Assembly: GCF_019443125.1 (NCBI RefSeq) | Contig: NZ_JAHYXK010000012.1 | Span: 62,001-126,000, forward strand | Source of the DNA: Pontibacter aydingkolensis | Lineage (GTDB): Bacteria; Bacteroidota; Bacteroidia; Cytophagales; Hymenobacteraceae | Reading direction: 5' to 3' | Length of the DNA: 64,000 bases | Shown: positions 63,611 to 64,000 of the stretch, piece after piece | Layout: every line of letters begins with the position of its first letter | How positions within the stretch are numbered: position 1 is the stretch's first letter | Position numbers and translations under genes: made by a program | Notes under the pieces: generated by a model | Database searches by the model: none | What the model was told of the DNA's origin: nothing | Seen by the model: the letters and a program-made list of their open reading frames with translations, nothing else

Positions 63611-63730
63611 ATCCCGGTTCGGCAGGAACAGGGGAGTTAGAGGAGGGAAAGGGAGTTTAAAAAGGCCCTTGTAGCTGCTGAGAAGGCAGATCGCTTCCAA
63701 AAAAACCTTGAAATTTTTTCACCCCGGGTG

Positions 63731-63761
63731 TTGCGGATTCGAAAAGAGTTCTTACCTTTGC
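63731..63761 (+). promoter_or_regulatory. Strong promoter P2 of a probable rRNA operon
   Basis: TTG (63731-63733), 19-base spacer, TACCTTTG (63753-63760), then CAACCCGG. It is the best consensus match of the four. Confidence 0.8.
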
Positions 63762-63843
63762 AACCCGGTTCTGAGGGTAGCTCGGATGGGGAAAGGGAAA
63801 CAGAATGACTTCTGAAAACTTTAAAAAACTTTCTTGAAAAAGC

Positions 63844-63877
63844 TTGCAATGAAATAAGAAATGTTTCTTACCTTTGC
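63844..63877 (+). promoter_or_regulatory. Strong promoter P3 of a probable rRNA operon
   Basis: TTG (63844-63846), 22-base spacer, TACCTTTG (63869-63876), then CAGCCCGC. Confidence 0.75.
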
Positions 63878-63963
63878 AGCCCGCTTCAAAAGAGAAGCCC
63901 TTCTGGGAGGGGCAGCCTGAAGAGGAAGGAAAGAAAAGAGAGGAAATTCCCTGAAAATAATTG

Positions 63964-63995
63964 TTGCGGATTCGGAAAAGTTTTCCGACCTTTGC
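63964..63995 (+). promoter_or_regulatory. Promoter P4 of a probable rRNA operon
   Basis: TTG (63964-63966), 20-base spacer, GACCTTTG (63987-63994), then CACCCC at the window end. Its upstream part (TTGCGGATTCG) repeats that of P2. The transcribed gene lies beyond the window. Confidence 0.7.
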
Positions 63996-64000
63996 ACCCC

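Overview
The window comes from a Bacteroidota chromosome, most likely a Cytophagales / Hymenobacteraceae member (Pontibacter-like; the genus is an inference). Supporting signs are promoters of the Bacteroidota type (TTG, about 19-22 bases, TAnnTTTG), an alternative complex III / aa3 oxidase supercluster, several proteins ending in type IX secretion (T9SS) sorting domains, a GSCFA protein, and the gene order rel - fur - STAS - purA.

Region by region. 1-248: N-terminal end of priA on the minus strand, cut by the window edge. 358-578: a nested palindromic element with 38-bp terminal inverted repeats. 656-5084 (minus): a DUF255 thioredoxin-like protein, a GSCFA protein and the rpsF-rpsR-rplI operon. 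5579-22106 (plus): one long respiratory block, actABCDEF (quinol oxidation), cytochrome oxidase subunits II, I, III, III and IV, heme O/A synthases, a Sco copper chaperone, a DUF420 protein and a small Cys-containing membrane protein. It is followed by a broken DUF983 gene. 22548-29740: a giant membrane histidine kinase overlapping a large secreted barrel-like protein. 29740-31026: a repeat-rich zone with a frameshifted GxxExxY gene, a (GATT)11 tract and a 34-bp repeat that abuts the stop codons of three genes. 30424-35620: a YCII-like protein, hldD, two parts of a metal/corrinoid-type ABC importer, a pterin synthase-family enzyme and lpxB. 35974-39811 (minus): clpX, clpP, tig and tRNA-Leu. 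40075-43132: rel, a Fur-family regulator and a STAS protein.

43147-61943 is an 18.8-kb block between the STAS gene and purA. It carries four same-strand genes for very large secreted proteins with cohesin-like, dockerin-like, Ig-like, PKD, beta-helix and propeller-like modules; T9SS sorting domains are evident at all four C termini. The block is bounded by an exact 60-bp direct repeat made of the STAS 3' end plus the purA start, so it appears to have been inserted into an ancestral fur-STAS-purA operon. One protein carries a 1289-bp segment duplicated with no difference seen.

The end of the window (63580-64000) holds four tandem copies of a strong promoter module. They very probably drive an rRNA operon just beyond the edge. 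Throughout the housekeeping DNA the heptamer AAGTATA (or its complement) is strikingly frequent, but it is absent from the propeller-repeat gene at 47.7-50.4 kb.
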